From positions 58,529 to 122,528 of the forward strand of contig NZ_JAGGPQ010000002.1 in NCBI RefSeq assembly GCF_018613675.1: DNA of 64,000 nt, read 5' to 3'. Shown here piece after piece: positions 17,361 to 27,289 of this stretch. A program made the position numbers and the translations under genes. A model generated the notes under the pieces. The model was not told where the DNA came from. It made no database searches and saw only the letters and a program-made list of their open reading frames with translations. This stretch comes from Arthrobacter sp. ISL-85 (GTDB lineage: Bacteria; Actinomycetota; Actinomycetes; Actinomycetales; Micrococcaceae). The first letter of the stretch is position 1. The number at the start of each line of letters is the position of its first letter.

Positions 17361-18434
17361 TTATCCAAAAACTATGCAGACGGGGGAGCTTTTCTCTGTG
17401 ACCTGCCGGCCCGGTCCTGAAGTGCCGGCTTGGGCGTCAAGGTCGAAGGCCTGGATCGTGCCGCTTTTTTCATTCGCCGCGTAGAGGGTTTCACCGTCGG
17501 GGCTGAGGGTGATGAACCGGGGCCGGATTCCGCCGGTTTTGATCCAGGCTGTGGGGGACAGGGTGCCGTCGCCTTTCACCGCGTAGACGGCGATGGTGTC
17601 TTCACCGGGGCCGCCCAGGGTTTTGTCGCCGGCGCCGCTGCGGTTGCTCGCGTAGAGGAACCTTCCGTCGGAGCTTAATGCCGCTGCGGCGGCCCTGCTG
17701 TCCCTAGTGTCCGTGTCCTCTGTCGTGGGCAGGATCTGGATGGCAAGGAGGTTCTCGGGGTTTCCGCAATCAAGAACAGTAATGGTGGAGTTGAGTTCGT
17801 TGACGACGTATGCCGTGGCAAGGTGCGGGTGGAAGATTCCGTGCCGGGGTCCGCTGAACTCCCGCAGGTGGATGCTTCCTGCGGGGTCGATGCCGCCCGT
17901 TTCGGGGTTGAGCCGGCACGTGAAGACTGTGTCGAGTCCTTTGTCTGGAACGAGGAAGTAGTCTCCGGCGGGGGAGAAGAACACCTGGTGCGGCTTTGAT
18001 CCGTTTTGGTCGGTGCGGTGCGGTCCGGGAATGCCGGTGAATTTCAGTTGCCCGGTGACGGGGCCGAGGCTTCCGTCGCTGAGGATGGGCAAACTCACGA
18101 CAGACCCGCTGGTGTGGTTTGCCACCAGGACATACTTGCAGCTGGGGTCCAGGACGATGTGTGCGGGGTTGGTTCCCATGGTGGGCTGGCGCCCCAACTC
18201 GTCCAGTTTTCCGTCGCCGAGCATCCTGTACGAGGTGAGGTAGTCCTGGTCCCCGTGGGCTGCATGGAGCACCTTATGGACTGGATCAATGGCAAGGTAC
18301 CCGGGGTTGACGGCCGGTGTTTCGTGCAGGAGCGTCCACCGGCCGTCGCTGATGCTGTAGCTGCTGATGCCGGTTCCCGTCCCGCGCTCGGGCGTGGTCC
18401 GGGAACCGATGTAGGCAACAATTGATTCCTTCAC
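17361..18434 (-). CDS. Lactonase family protein (YbhE-type seven-bladed propeller)
   Basis: 357 residues from a GTG one base after the MFS stop, so translation is coupled. YIGSRTTPERGTGTGISSY at the start, AIDPVHKVLHAAHGD, ILDPSCKYVLVANHTSGSV, FHPHLATAYVVNELNSTI and LSPDGETLYAANEKSGTI are the repeating blades of the 6-phosphogluconolactonase-type propeller (PF10282). Members hydrolyse sugar-acid or carboxymuconolactone-type lactones. With the carrier it would open an imported lactone; given the aconitase and isocitrate dehydrogenase neighbours, a tricarboxylate or hydroxy-acid lactone is a reasonable guess, not shown. Confidence 0.87.
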   Translation of the reverse strand: MKESIVAYIGSRTTPERGTGTGISSYSISDGRWTLLHETPAVNPGYLAIDPVHKVLHAAHGDQDYLTSYRMLGDGKLDELGRQPTMGTNPAHIVLDPSCKYVLVANHTSGSVVSLPILSDGSLGPVTGQLKFTGIPGPHRTDQNGSKPHQVFFSPAGDYFLVPDKGLDTVFTCRLNPETGGIDPAGSIHLREFSGPRHGIFHPHLATAYVVNELNSTITVLDCGNPENLLAIQILPTTEDTDTRDSRAAAAALSSDGRFLYASNRSGAGDKTLGGPGEDTIAVYAVKGDGTLSPTAWIKTGGIRPRFITLSPDGETLYAANEKSGTIQAFDLDAQAGTSGPGRQVTEKSSPVCIVFG

Positions 18435-18435
18435 G

Positions 18436-19791
18436 TTAGTGGTTTGTCTTTGAAGGTACTTTGGCCGCGAGGTCCTCGGTCGGAGCCGCATTTTGGGGCT
18501 TACGCAGCCGGACGGCAACCATCATGGCGGTGGAGACCACCAGGAGCCCGGCAAAGAAGTACAGTCCGGCTGTCTGGGAGCCGGTGGCGTCGACGATCAT
18601 TCCCTGGGCGAACGGTCCGACGAAGCCGCCCAGGTTGCCGATCGAGTTGATAGCGGCAATGGCGGTTCCGGCGGTGGCCACGGAGAGGAACTGGCCGGGC
18701 ACTGCCCAGAACGGGGACTTGAAGGCGTAGAGGCCGGCCAGGGCGATGCTGATGGAGGCAATGACCAGGAACGGCGATTCCAGGATTGCTGCCAAAAACA
18801 TGGCGACGGCGGCGACACCCATGGGGATGTAGCTGTGTGCTTTGCGTTCGTTCTTACGGTCTGAACGGCGGGACCACCAGATCATGGCCACGGTAGCGAC
18901 GATGTAGGGGATCATGCCGATGAAGCCGATCTGGGTCGTGTCCAGGGTTTTGGAAAGACTTTTGATGATCTGGGGCAGCCAGTAACCGACGCCGAGGCTT
19001 CCAACTTGGTAAACGAAGTAGATGGCGCCCAAGTAGAGGACCTTGGGGTTGGCCAGCGTTTTCCAGATGCTGAGGTGGACTACCGTGCCCTTCTTCGCCG
19101 CCTGTTCGGTCTCCAGTTCGGCGGTGATCCAGTTGCGTTCCTTGGCGGTAAGCCACTTGGCGTCCTTGGGCCGTTCGGTGAGGACAAAGTAGCAGACGAC
19201 GCCGAGGATAACAGCCGGCAGGCCCTCGAGGATGAACATCCAGCGCCAGCCGCTTAGGTCAGCCCAGTTGACGCTGTGCATGATCCAGGTGCTCAGCGGC
19301 GAGGCGATGATGTACGAAACGGGGATGGACGCGACGAACAGCGCGATGGTGGTGGCCAGTTCCTTGCCACGGAACCAGAAGCTCAGGTAGATGATGACGC
19401 CGGGGAAGAACCCTGCTTCGGCGACGCCGAGTAAGAACCTGACGATATACAGCTGGATGTCGTTCTGCACGAATGCCATGACAACCGCGAGGATGCCCCA
19501 CGTGACCAGGATCCGGGCAATCCAGCGCCTGGCGCCGAACTTGGCAAGGCCGACGTTGCTTGGGACTTCGAAGAGGAAGTACCCGATGAAGAACAGGCCC
19601 GCCGCCAGACCGAATGCCTGGCTGGTCAAGCCGAGTTCGGCGTTCATCTGCAGTGATGCATAGCCGATGTTGGCTCGGTCAATGTAATTGACGATGTAGA
19701 GAACGAACATGAACGGGATGATCCGCATCGTAATCTTGCGGACAGTCTTTTTCTCGAAAAGTTCCTGACCCGGGTCGTCTTTGACGGTCAT
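18436..19791 (-). CDS. MFS transporter, anion:cation symporter family
   Basis: 451 residues with about twelve membrane segments. NYIDRANIGYASLQMNAELG in the first loop, EVPSNVGLAKFGARRWIARI and FLLGVAEAGFFPGVIIYLSFWF are hallmarks of the ACS family, which imports organic acids such as tartrate, galactonate, phthalate and 4-hydroxyphenylacetate by proton symport. SD GGAGACACC before the ATG. It forms an operon with the downstream lactonase. Its promoter faces the aconitase operon across a 400-base region with three operator-like palindromes. Confidence 0.92.
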   Translation of the reverse strand: MTVKDDPGQELFEKKTVRKITMRIIPFMFVLYIVNYIDRANIGYASLQMNAELGLTSQAFGLAAGLFFIGYFLFEVPSNVGLAKFGARRWIARILVTWGILAVVMAFVQNDIQLYIVRFLLGVAEAGFFPGVIIYLSFWFRGKELATTIALFVASIPVSYIIASPLSTWIMHSVNWADLSGWRWMFILEGLPAVILGVVCYFVLTERPKDAKWLTAKERNWITAELETEQAAKKGTVVHLSIWKTLANPKVLYLGAIYFVYQVGSLGVGYWLPQIIKSLSKTLDTTQIGFIGMIPYIVATVAMIWWSRRSDRKNERKAHSYIPMGVAAVAMFLAAILESPFLVIASISIALAGLYAFKSPFWAVPGQFLSVATAGTAIAAINSIGNLGGFVGPFAQGMIVDATGSQTAGLYFFAGLLVVSTAMMVAVRLRKPQNAAPTEDLAAKVPSKTNH

Positions 19792-19823
19792 AAGGTGTCT
19801 CCTGCTTAGGCTCCGAAAAGGGG

Positions 19824-19917
19824 CTATAGGTTATAAGCTGTAACCAGCGTAGGTTGTGACCCAGGTCAAGTCAAGAAGACTTCCGCCTTGACGAGGCTGT
19901 ATAGGCCATATGCAATA
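19824..19917. promoter_or_regulatory. Two GntR operator-like sites upstream of the carrier gene
   Basis: CTATAGGTTATAA (19824-19836 area) matches TTATAGGCTATAA in 11 of 13 positions, and GTATAGGCCATAT (about 19899-19911) in 10 of 13. Both are on the carrier side of the 401-base divergent gap 19792-20192, which holds no other gene that I can support. Confidence 0.55.
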
Positions 19918-20140
19918 GTGGGGTGAGTTGGATCACATCAGTGTTTCCGCCCGCCTTAACCCCTCGTGGTCCCCTGCAGAGGCCGTGAGGCTCTTCCCCC
20001 GCGCGAATGTCGTCTCCAGGGACGTCGCCGAGCTGATGGCTGTCACCCGCTAGCTGCCCAGAACCCGGCGGGGAAGCCAGCGTATGAGCAGCTTCCCCGC
20101 CGACGCAAAAAATTTCCGCGGCATTTCCGCATAAGCGGGG

Positions 20141-20153
20141 TTATAGCCTATAA
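20141..20153. promoter_or_regulatory. Perfect palindromic operator upstream of aconitase
   Basis: TTATAGCCTATAA is a perfect 13-bp palindrome about a central C, 40 bases before the aconitase ATG. It is the best copy of the motif found in front of each unit of the carboxylate module and is taken as the GntR operator. Confidence 0.65.
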
Positions 20154-20192
20154 TCTGTATCAGGCCCCCACCTGTCTCGAGAAAGTAGCACG

Positions 20193-22829
20193 ATGAGCAT
20201 CGCCACCGCTGCCGGCAACAACCCGTCCCTGAGCCACCTCAGCGTGAACGGCGAGGTGCTGCAGGCGGTGGACGTCGAAGCCGCTTTTGGCCCGGACTAC
20301 GCTCACTTGCCTGTCGTGCTGCGGCTGCTGGCCGAAAACGTTCAGCGGAACATGACAGGGCACGAACGGGCACAGGCCATGGACGCCCTGCGCCGCTGGC
20401 TGGACACCGGAACCAGCGCCGCCGAAATCGAGTTCCTGCCCACCCGGGTGCTCATGCACGACACCACGAGCACTCCCGCGCTGGTGGACATCGCAGCCAT
20501 GCGCGACACCCTGGCCGAATGCGGCGAAGACCCCATGGCCCTGAACCCGCTGCTGCGGGTCGACGTCTCGATCGACCATTCCCTCGCGGTGGAGGAGTAC
20601 GGACGCCCCGACGCCGCCAAACGGAACATCAAGCACGAAATCCGCCGCAACCGGGAACGCTACCAGTTCCTGAAATGGGCATCGAAGGCCATGAACGATG
20701 TGCACATCAACCCGCCCGGCACCGGCATCATGCACACCATCAACCTCGAACAGCTCGCCACCGTCGTAACCACCATCGAAAAAGACGGAACCCGGTGGGC
20801 GGTCCCGGACATGATGGTCGGCACCGACAGCCACACCCCGATGATTAACGGCCTCGGCGTGCTGGGGTGGGGCGTGGGCGGCCTGGAAGCCCAGACCGTC
20901 ATGTTCGGCATGCCTGCCACCCTGCGCATTCCCGACGTCGTCGGGGTCCGGCTCACCGGCGAACTGCGCACCGGAACCCTCGCCACCGACCTCGCGCTCA
21001 CCATCACCCACCGCCTCCGTGAAGTCGGCGTGACGGGTGAGTTCGTGGAATTCTTTGGCCCCGGCGTCGCCACCCTGACCGTGGGGGAGCGGGCCGTCGT
21101 CGCGAACATGGCCCCCGAATACGGTGCCACGACCGGATACTTCCCGATCGACGCGAACGTCCTGGACTATCTCACCGGTACGGGCCGCACCCTGGAGCAG
21201 ACCCGCCTCGTGGAGGCCTACGCAAAACAGGTAGGCGTCTGGTTCGACCCGGAAGCAACCCCGGTCTACACCCAGGTCATCGACATCGACCTCTCCGCCG
21301 TGGCCATGCACGCCGCAGGCCCCCGCCGCCCCCAGGACCTCCTGCCCTACGGCGGGATCCGCAACGCCCTGGAACAGGAGGCCGGACCCAAACTCGCCGG
21401 CAGCGGAGTGCTGCCGGACTTCCCTGTTGCCCTTGCCGCGATCACCAGCTGCACCAATACCTCGGACCCGCGGCTACTCATCGCCGCCGGCCTCCTGGCC
21501 CGCAACGCCCGCAAACGAGGCCTGAAAGTGCCGGAATGGGTCAAGACGTCCCTGGCTCCCGGTTCCCCGGCGGCCGCAAGCTACCTCAAGCGTGCCGAGC
21601 TCACCGAGGACCTTTCCTCTGTGGGCTTCGACATCGTCGGTTTCGGCTGCACGACCTGCATCGGCAACCCCGGCCCCCTGACGCCGGTAATCGCCAGCGC
21701 CCAGCACGACGAACTCAGCGAACCAGTCGCGATCCTGTCCGGAAACCGGAACTTCCCAGGCCGGGTGCACCCGGACGTGGAGCTGAGCTTCATCATGTCC
21801 CCGCCCCTTGTCGTCGCCTTCGCCCTGGCCGGGGACGCCAAACGCGACCTCAGCGTCGAACCCCTCCAGCACATGGCCGACGGCACACCCGTCTACCTCA
21901 GCGACCTGTGGCCGACCAAGGAAGAAATCGATGCGCTGGTCGTCCAGGCCAACGATCCCGCCGACTTCCGACGCGACTTCGCCATCGCCAGCAACGACCC
22001 GCAGTGGCGGCGGGTCGAAGCCCCGGACGGCGCCCAGTACCCCTGGGACCAGGGATCGACCATCCTGCGCAGGCCGCCGTTTGCCGCCATGAGCGAAGGA
22101 AGCCTGCTGGGCAGCTTCACCGCGCACCCCCTCCTGGTCCTTGGCGATGACATCACCACCGACCACATCTCCCCGGCCAGTGCTATCCCGGCCGCCAGTG
22201 ACGTCGCCGACTTCCTGGTCGAAAGAGGCGAGGACCGGGCGGACCTCAACGTCTTCGCATCCCGCCGCGGCAACTGGGAAGTGATGGTCCGCGGGGCCTT
22301 CCACAACAAATCAATCAAGAACCTGCTCCACCCCGAAGCGCCGATCGCTCAAACAATCCACGCCCCCTCAGGCGAAACCATGCCCATCTGGGACGCGGCC
22401 CAGCGATACCGCGAAGACGGCGAGGCGGTCATCATGGTGGCGGGGGAACGCTACGGAATGGGCTCGTCCCGGGACTGGGCCGCCAAGGCGCAGCGGCTGC
22501 TTGGTGTCAGGGCGGTCATCGCCGCCAGCTTCGAGCGGATCCACCGGTCCAACCTCATCGGCATGGGCATCCTCCCGCTCGTCATGCCCGCGAACATGAG
22601 GGAAAAGCTCCTCAGCCTCGCACCCGGTGACAGGATTGCCCTGGATGCCGGGGAAGAACACATCCATCCCCGGGCCGACATCGCAGCCTCCATCATCCGC
22701 ACCGACGGAACCAAAGAGCCGTTCACCGCCACCGCCGCCGTAGAGACCGGGCTTGAGTGCGAACTCCTGACCGTAGGCGGCGTCATCCCCATGATCCTCC
22801 GCAGAACAGTGGCCCAAAACAGCAACTAA
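20193..22829 (+). CDS. Aconitate hydratase (AcnA family)
   Basis: 878 residues, close to the AcnA/AcnD length. The three 4Fe-4S cysteines are present: Cys 420 in ITSCTNTSDP and Cys 486 and Cys 489 in GFGCTTCIGNPGP. Substrate-binding GERYGMGSSRDWAAK at about 750-764 and TDSHTPMINGLGVLGWGVGG are conserved. It interconverts citrate and isocitrate via cis-aconitate, or acts on a close analogue such as 2-methylcitrate. It is unlikely to be the only housekeeping copy: it lies in a catabolic operon behind a strong operator-like palindrome, followed by a small protein and a decayed beta-hydroxyacid dehydrogenase. Substrate should be treated as open. Confidence 0.9.
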   Translation: MSIATAAGNNPSLSHLSVNGEVLQAVDVEAAFGPDYAHLPVVLRLLAENVQRNMTGHERAQAMDALRRWLDTGTSAAEIEFLPTRVLMHDTTSTPALVDIAAMRDTLAECGEDPMALNPLLRVDVSIDHSLAVEEYGRPDAAKRNIKHEIRRNRERYQFLKWASKAMNDVHINPPGTGIMHTINLEQLATVVTTIEKDGTRWAVPDMMVGTDSHTPMINGLGVLGWGVGGLEAQTVMFGMPATLRIPDVVGVRLTGELRTGTLATDLALTITHRLREVGVTGEFVEFFGPGVATLTVGERAVVANMAPEYGATTGYFPIDANVLDYLTGTGRTLEQTRLVEAYAKQVGVWFDPEATPVYTQVIDIDLSAVAMHAAGPRRPQDLLPYGGIRNALEQEAGPKLAGSGVLPDFPVALAAITSCTNTSDPRLLIAAGLLARNARKRGLKVPEWVKTSLAPGSPAAASYLKRAELTEDLSSVGFDIVGFGCTTCIGNPGPLTPVIASAQHDELSEPVAILSGNRNFPGRVHPDVELSFIMSPPLVVAFALAGDAKRDLSVEPLQHMADGTPVYLSDLWPTKEEIDALVVQANDPADFRRDFAIASNDPQWRRVEAPDGAQYPWDQGSTILRRPPFAAMSEGSLLGSFTAHPLLVLGDDITTDHISPASAIPAASDVADFLVERGEDRADLNVFASRRGNWEVMVRGAFHNKSIKNLLHPEAPIAQTIHAPSGETMPIWDAAQRYREDGEAVIMVAGERYGMGSSRDWAAKAQRLLGVRAVIAASFERIHRSNLIGMGILPLVMPANMREKLLSLAPGDRIALDAGEEHIHPRADIAASIIRTDGTKEPFTATAAVETGLECELLTVGGVIPMILRRTVAQNSN

Positions 22830-22879
22830 GGGTACACACACGTCGGCCGGCGCCCGTGCAAACGCAAGGAAATCAATCA

Positions 22880-23152
22880 ATGGTATTAAACGTCGCCGCA
22901 ACCGATGCAATCCGGCCCATGGATCTGGAACCGGTCCTGGATTGGACAAAGCTGGCCCGGGAAGACGACCTCCATCTGGTGCACCACAACGGCAAGACCC
23001 TGACGTCGGGCCTCGTGGACATGATCGCTTTAGACGGCAGCGTCTTCTGGCTCATCCAGCACGACGGTCAAGGACGGGCAATGATCCTTCCGGAGGACGA
23101 CGTTGTTGTCTTCAGGCAGCGGCGGCCGCGGAAAAACGCTAAGAGCTGCTGA
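22880..23152 (+). CDS. Small conserved-looking protein, unknown function
   Basis: 90 residues from an ATG with AAGGA ten bases upstream. It contains VLDWTKLAREDDLHLVHHNGKTLTSG followed by alternating hydrophobic strands (GSVFWLIQHDGQGRAMILPEDDVVVFR), which suggests a small beta-barrel (SH3-like). No family recognised. It sits 50 bases after aconitase and 115 before the dehydrogenase pseudogene on the same strand, so it is probably part of the operon. Confidence 0.65.
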   Translation: MVLNVAATDAIRPMDLEPVLDWTKLAREDDLHLVHHNGKTLTSGLVDMIALDGSVFWLIQHDGQGRAMILPEDDVVVFRQRRPRKNAKSC

Positions 23153-23267
23153 CACTCCTTTCTCGTTGTGCCCGAGGGAGCTTCGGAGCGCTGTCCGCAC
23201 CGCGTCCGAGGCCTGCACGATTCCCGGACCACCAGGTTGGTTATGCACCAGAGATAGGAAAGCGGAA

Positions 23268-24360
23268 ATGGCGACAGTGAAGCAGTGTCGGCTGGCAGTT
23301 CTGAACGGCGACGGGATCGGTCCGGAAATTGTTCCGGACTCCGTGAAGGTTCTGGATGCGGCGATGGAAGACGTGGGCGCCCCGGGAATCGAGTGGACCG
23401 CGCTCCCGCTGGGCAGGAACGCTATCGACACCCACACGGCAAAGCCGTCCCCGAAGAAACCCTTGCCGCGCTGAACACTGTCGCCGGCTGCCTCCTGGGT
23501 CCGCACGACAGCGCCGCTTATCCGAGCCGCACAAGTCCGCGCTGAAACCGTTCAGGTACTATCCGCAAACACTTCGGCCTGTTCGCGAATATCCGTCCGT
23601 CCAAGGCCTTTCCCGACGGTAACGCCATCGTCGACGGCACAGACCTGGTGATCGTGCGCGAAAACACCGAGGGCTTCTATGCTGACCGGAACACACACGC
23701 CAGGACCGGGGAATTCATGCCCACCCCGGACGTGGCGATCACGCATGGCATCATCACTCAAGCTGCCACCGAACGCATAGCCCACGCCGCTTTCCAGCTG
23801 GCCCAGTCAAGGTCCAGGCAGCTGACCATCGTGCACAAGGCAAATGTACTGAAGTTGACCACTGGCTTGTTCCTGGACGTCTGCAGGGAAGTTGGGCTGC
23901 AGTACCCGGACGTGTCCGTCAACGACTTCCACATCGACGCGATGACCGTGCACCTGGTCAGATGCGCGAACAAGTTCGACGTCATCGTCACCGAGAACAT
24001 GTTGGGCGACATCCTCTCGGACCTCGCCGGCGAAGTCGCCGGATCCCTGGGTATCGCCCCGTCCATCAACTCCTCCGACACGCGGGCCATGGCCCAGGCC
24101 TCCCAAGAATCTGCCTCGGACATCGCCGGGCAGAACATCGCCAACCCCATCGGGATGATCCTCTCTTCCGCGATGCTGCTGCTCTGGCTCAGCGCGAAAT
24201 TCGGTGACGAAAAGGTTCTCCAAGCGGCCGAACTCGTGAAAAGGTCATTGAAGCCACCGTCCTGAACGGCGCCGCGACCAGGGATATGGGCGGCAGCGCA
24301 GGCACCAGCGTCTTCGCCGATGCTGTCACGGCCAGCGTCGTTAGCTTCGCTGACGACTGA
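23268..24360 (+). pseudogene. Isocitrate/isopropylmalate/tartrate-type dehydrogenase, several frameshifts
   Basis: Family segments are found in order but in changing frames. The start MATVKQCRLAVLNGDGIGPE has an AGGAAAG SD. Then come GKAVPEETLAALNTVAG, KSALKP, GLFANIRPSKAFPDG, the motif LVIVRENTEGFYADR, VNDFHIDAMTVHLVR, FDVIVTENMLGDILSD, and finally VIEATVLNGAATRDMGG in another frame. Shifts fall near 23437, 23518, 23550 and 24240. The family oxidatively decarboxylates beta-hydroxy acids (isocitrate, 3-isopropylmalate, tartrate, homoisocitrate). Key residues are still visible, so decay is recent or the shifts are sequencing errors. An intact isocitrate dehydrogenase of a different type lies next to it. 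Confidence 0.85.
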
Positions 24361-24405
24361 CAGCCCACTGTCCGCGAGGGACCAGCGGCAAGAACCGGCC
24401 TTACG

Positions 24406-24440
24406 AGCGCGGGCCCCACCCTAAGGGTGGGGCCCGCGCT
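24406..24440. terminator. Bidirectional terminator between convergent operons
   Basis: A perfect 16-bp GC-rich stem (AGCGCGGGCCCCACCC and its complement) with a TAA loop, followed by TTTG. It sits between the end of the dehydrogenase pseudogene (plus) and the stop of isocitrate dehydrogenase (minus). Confidence 0.85.
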
Positions 24441-24454
24441 TTGTGGCAGTCGGA

Positions 24455-25675
24455 TCAGCTCAAGCGTTGTTTGAGCTGATCATCAAGGGCTTCGAGGAAT
24501 TCCTCTGTTGTCAGGAACGGCTGGCTGGGTCCGATGAGAAGGGCCAGGTCTTTGGTCATTTTGCCGGCCTCCACCGTCTTGATGACTACGTCTTCGAGCG
24601 TCTCGGCGAAGTGAATCACCTCCGGTGTCTCGTCGAGTTTGCCACGGTGCCGCAGGGCGCCGGTCCAGGCGAAGATGCAGGCGATGGGGTTCGTGGACGT
24701 GGCTACGCCCTGCTGATGCCTGCGGTAGTGCCTGGTGATTGTGCCGTGAGCGGCTTCGGCCACCATGGTGCTGCCATCGGGAGTCATGAGCACTGAGGTC
24801 ATCAGTCCCAGGGAGCCGAAGCCCTGCGCGACGATGTCGGACTGCACGTCGCCGTCGTAGTTCTTGCACGCCCACACATAACCGCCCTCCCATTTCATGG
24901 CAGATGCCACCATGTCATCGATCAGGCGGTGCTCATAACTGAGGCCTGCCGCCTCGAACCTGTCCTTGAACTCAGCATCAAACACTTCCTGGAAGAGGTC
25001 CTTGAACTGCCCGTCGTAGGCCTTCAGGATGGTGTTTTTTGTGGACAGGTACACCGGGTAGTTGCGTTGCAGTCCGTACGCGAACGACGCGCGGGCGAAT
25101 TCGCGGATGGAGTCATTGAAGTTATACATGCCCATGGCGACACCACCGCCCTCGGGGTACGTGACGACCTCCTGGCGGATTTCCTCCCCGCCGTCCGAGG
25201 GGGTGAACGTGAGGGTGAGCGTACCCGGGCCGGCGACCTTGAAGTTAGTGGCCCGGTATTGGTCACCGAAGGCATGCCGCCCGATAATGATGGGTTTGTT
25301 CCAGCCCGGTACCAGGCGGGGAATGTTGGAGATGGTGATGGGTTCCCTGAACAGAACACCGCCCAGAACATTGCGGACCGTTCCATTAGGAGAGGGCCAC
25401 ATCTTTTTCAGGCCGAACTCCCGCGCGCGGGCCTCGTCAGGGGTGATGGTGGCACATTTAACGCCTACCTTGTGCTCCTTAATGGCATGGGCAGCGTCCA
25501 ACGTGACCTGATCCTCGGTTGCGTCCCGGTTTTCCAGGGAAAGGTCAAAGCTTTGCAGCTTTATGTTCAGGTAGGGACAGATCAGGCGTTCCCTGATGAA
25601 CTGCCACAGGACGTGGGTCATTTCATCGCCATCAAGCTCCACTACAGAGCCAACAACGTCAATCTTCCGGGTCAT
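24455..25675 (-). CDS. icd: NADP-dependent isocitrate dehydrogenase, eukaryotic-type dimer
   Basis: 406 residues from the ATG at 25675 (GGAGAG ten bases upstream; an in-frame GTG is three codons earlier). [63 protein letters not shown] and [14 protein letters not shown] are diagnostic of the homodimeric NADP-IDH group. It turns isocitrate into 2-oxoglutarate plus CO2. It is last in the minus-strand operon after the ThDP enzyme and succinate-semialdehyde dehydrogenase, and supplies the 2-oxoglutarate they could use. Confidence 0.93.
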   Translation of the reverse strand: MTRKIDVVGSVVELDGDEMTHVLWQFIRERLICPYLNIKLQSFDLSLENRDATEDQVTLDAAHAIKEHKVGVKCATITPDEARAREFGLKKMWPSPNGTVRNVLGGVLFREPITISNIPRLVPGWNKPIIIGRHAFGDQYRATNFKVAGPGTLTLTFTPSDGGEEIRQEVVTYPEGGGVAMGMYNFNDSIREFARASFAYGLQRNYPVYLSTKNTILKAYDGQFKDLFQEVFDAEFKDRFEAAGLSYEHRLIDDMVASAMKWEGGYVWACKNYDGDVQSDIVAQGFGSLGLMTSVLMTPDGSTMVAEAAHGTITRHYRRHQQGVATSTNPIACIFAWTGALRHRGKLDETPEVIHFAETLEDVVIKTVEAGKMTKDLALLIGPSQPFLTTEEFLEALDDQLKQRLS

Positions 25676-25717
25676 AATGTGCACTCTCTCCGTACTAGAC
25701 GGCCGGGTGTAGGGTTT

Positions 25718-27223
25718 TTAGCCCGCGTAGGGATCGGCGATGCCGATGTACTGGGTGGTGGTGTATTCGGCGATGCCTTCGGAACCGCCTTCACGGCCCA
25801 GCCCGGACTGCTTGACGCCACCGAAAGGGGCCGCAGCGTTGGAGATGACGCCGGCGTTGAACCCGACCATGCCGAACTCGATCTGTTCGGCCACGCGCAG
25901 GAGCCGGTTGAAGTCCCGGCTGTAGACGTAGGACGCCAGGCCATATTCACTGTTGTTGGCCAGCCGGATCGCGTCCTCCTCGGTGGCGAACGTTGTCACG
26001 GGCGCGACGGGGCCGAAGATTTCCTGGCCCAGGATCGCGGCGTCGTTCGGGACATCAGCGAGGACGGTGGGCTGGTAGAAGTACCCCGGCCCGTCCACGG
26101 GGGCGCCGCCGGTGATGGCGACTGCGCCGGCGTCGACGGCGGCGCTAACAAGGGCGTGGACGTCGTCGCGGGCGCCGGCGTCGATGAGCGGGCCGACCTG
26201 GGTGGCGGTTTCGGTGCCGCAGCCGGTGTTCAGGGCGCCCATGGCGGCCGCGAGCTTCCGGGTGAACTCCTGTGCCACAGATTCCTGGACGAGGAAGCGG
26301 TTGGCCGCGGTGCAGGCTTCGCCCATGTTGCGCATCTTGGCGGCCAGGGCCCCGTCGACGGCGGCATCGAGGTCTGCATCCTCGAACACAATGAACGGGG
26401 CGTTCCCGCCGAGCTCCATCGAGGTCCGCAGAACGTAGTGCGCGGCGGCGGCCATGAGGCGTTTGCCGACCGGGGTGGAGCCGGTGAAGGAGACCTTCCG
26501 CAGCCGGGAATCCTTCAGCAGCGGACCGGAAATCCCTGACGCGGAGGAAGAGGAGACGACGTTTAGCACGCCGGCGGGCAGGCCCGCTTCGAGCATGGTC
26601 TGGGCGAACAGTTGGGCCGTGAGCGGGGTGAGTTTGGCGGGTTTGAGAACCATGGTGCAGCCCGCGGCGACGGCGGGGGCGACCTTGCGGGTGGCCATGG
26701 CCAGCGGGAAGTTCCACGGCGTGATCAGCAGGCAGGGTCCGACGGGCTTGTGCTGGACCAAGATCTTGTTCTTGCCCTCGGGAGTGGTGAAGTAGCGGCC
26801 GTAGTCCCGGACGGCTTCCTCGGAGAACCAGCGCAGGAATTCGGCGCCGTAGGCTACCTCACCGCGGGCTTCGGCCAGGGGCTTGCCCATCTCCAGGGTC
26901 ATCAGCAGCGCGAAGTCCTCGGCCCGGGCGGTGACCAGGTCGAAAGCGCGGCGGAGGATCTCGGCCCGCACCCGCGGCGCGGTCCGCGCCCAGGACGCCT
27001 GCACGGCGTCCGCGGCGTCCAAAGCGGCGACGGCGTCATCACTGGTGGCGGAGGCGAGGGTGGCGAGCACCTTCCCGGTGGCGGGATCGTGCACGTCGAA
27101 CGTGCCGCCGTCGGACGCGTCCCGCCACTGCCCGTTAATAAGCAGGCCGGTGGGCACGGACGCGAGCAGGGAGGCCTCGCGCTCAGGCGAGATGGCGGAA
27201 GTGTGTGCAGGGGCAAGAGTCAT
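25718..27223 (-). CDS. gabD: Succinate-semialdehyde dehydrogenase (GabD-like)
   Basis: 501 residues; an aldehyde dehydrogenase with WNFPLAMATRKVAPAVAAGC, the catalytic Glu in MELGGNAPFIVFEDAD, the catalytic Cys in GEACTAANRFLV and the C-terminal EYGLASYVYSRDF. The GabD/SSADH group oxidises succinic semialdehyde to succinate with NAD(P). GAGGAG lies before the ATG. It lies between isocitrate dehydrogenase and the ThDP enzyme in one operon, which is the order expected for 2-oxoglutarate decarboxylation followed by oxidation. Related aldehydes such as glutarate semialdehyde cannot be excluded. Confidence 0.9.
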   Translation of the reverse strand: MTLAPAHTSAISPEREASLLASVPTGLLINGQWRDASDGGTFDVHDPATGKVLATLASATSDDAVAALDAADAVQASWARTAPRVRAEILRRAFDLVTARAEDFALLMTLEMGKPLAEARGEVAYGAEFLRWFSEEAVRDYGRYFTTPEGKNKILVQHKPVGPCLLITPWNFPLAMATRKVAPAVAAGCTMVLKPAKLTPLTAQLFAQTMLEAGLPAGVLNVVSSSSASGISGPLLKDSRLRKVSFTGSTPVGKRLMAAAAHYVLRTSMELGGNAPFIVFEDADLDAAVDGALAAKMRNMGEACTAANRFLVQESVAQEFTRKLAAAMGALNTGCGTETATQVGPLIDAGARDDVHALVSAAVDAGAVAITGGAPVDGPGYFYQPTVLADVPNDAAILGQEIFGPVAPVTTFATEEDAIRLANNSEYGLASYVYSRDFNRLLRVAEQIEFGMVGFNAGVISNAAAPFGGVKQSGLGREGGSEGIAEYTTTQYIGIADPYAG

Positions 27224-27289
27224 GGCGCTCCTCAGAAAATATGGTTACGTGGCCGGGTCTTCGTCGACCTCAACCACCGAGTGGTGTTT

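Noticed and set aside
20160..21311. 383-codon open frame on minus, opposite aconitase
   Set aside because: Antisense shadow: the plus-strand aconitase is intact with its Fe-S cysteines, and this translation has no domain.
24929..26539. 536-codon open frame on plus across icd and gabD
   Set aside because: Antisense shadow spanning two well-conserved minus-strand genes and their intergenic gap.
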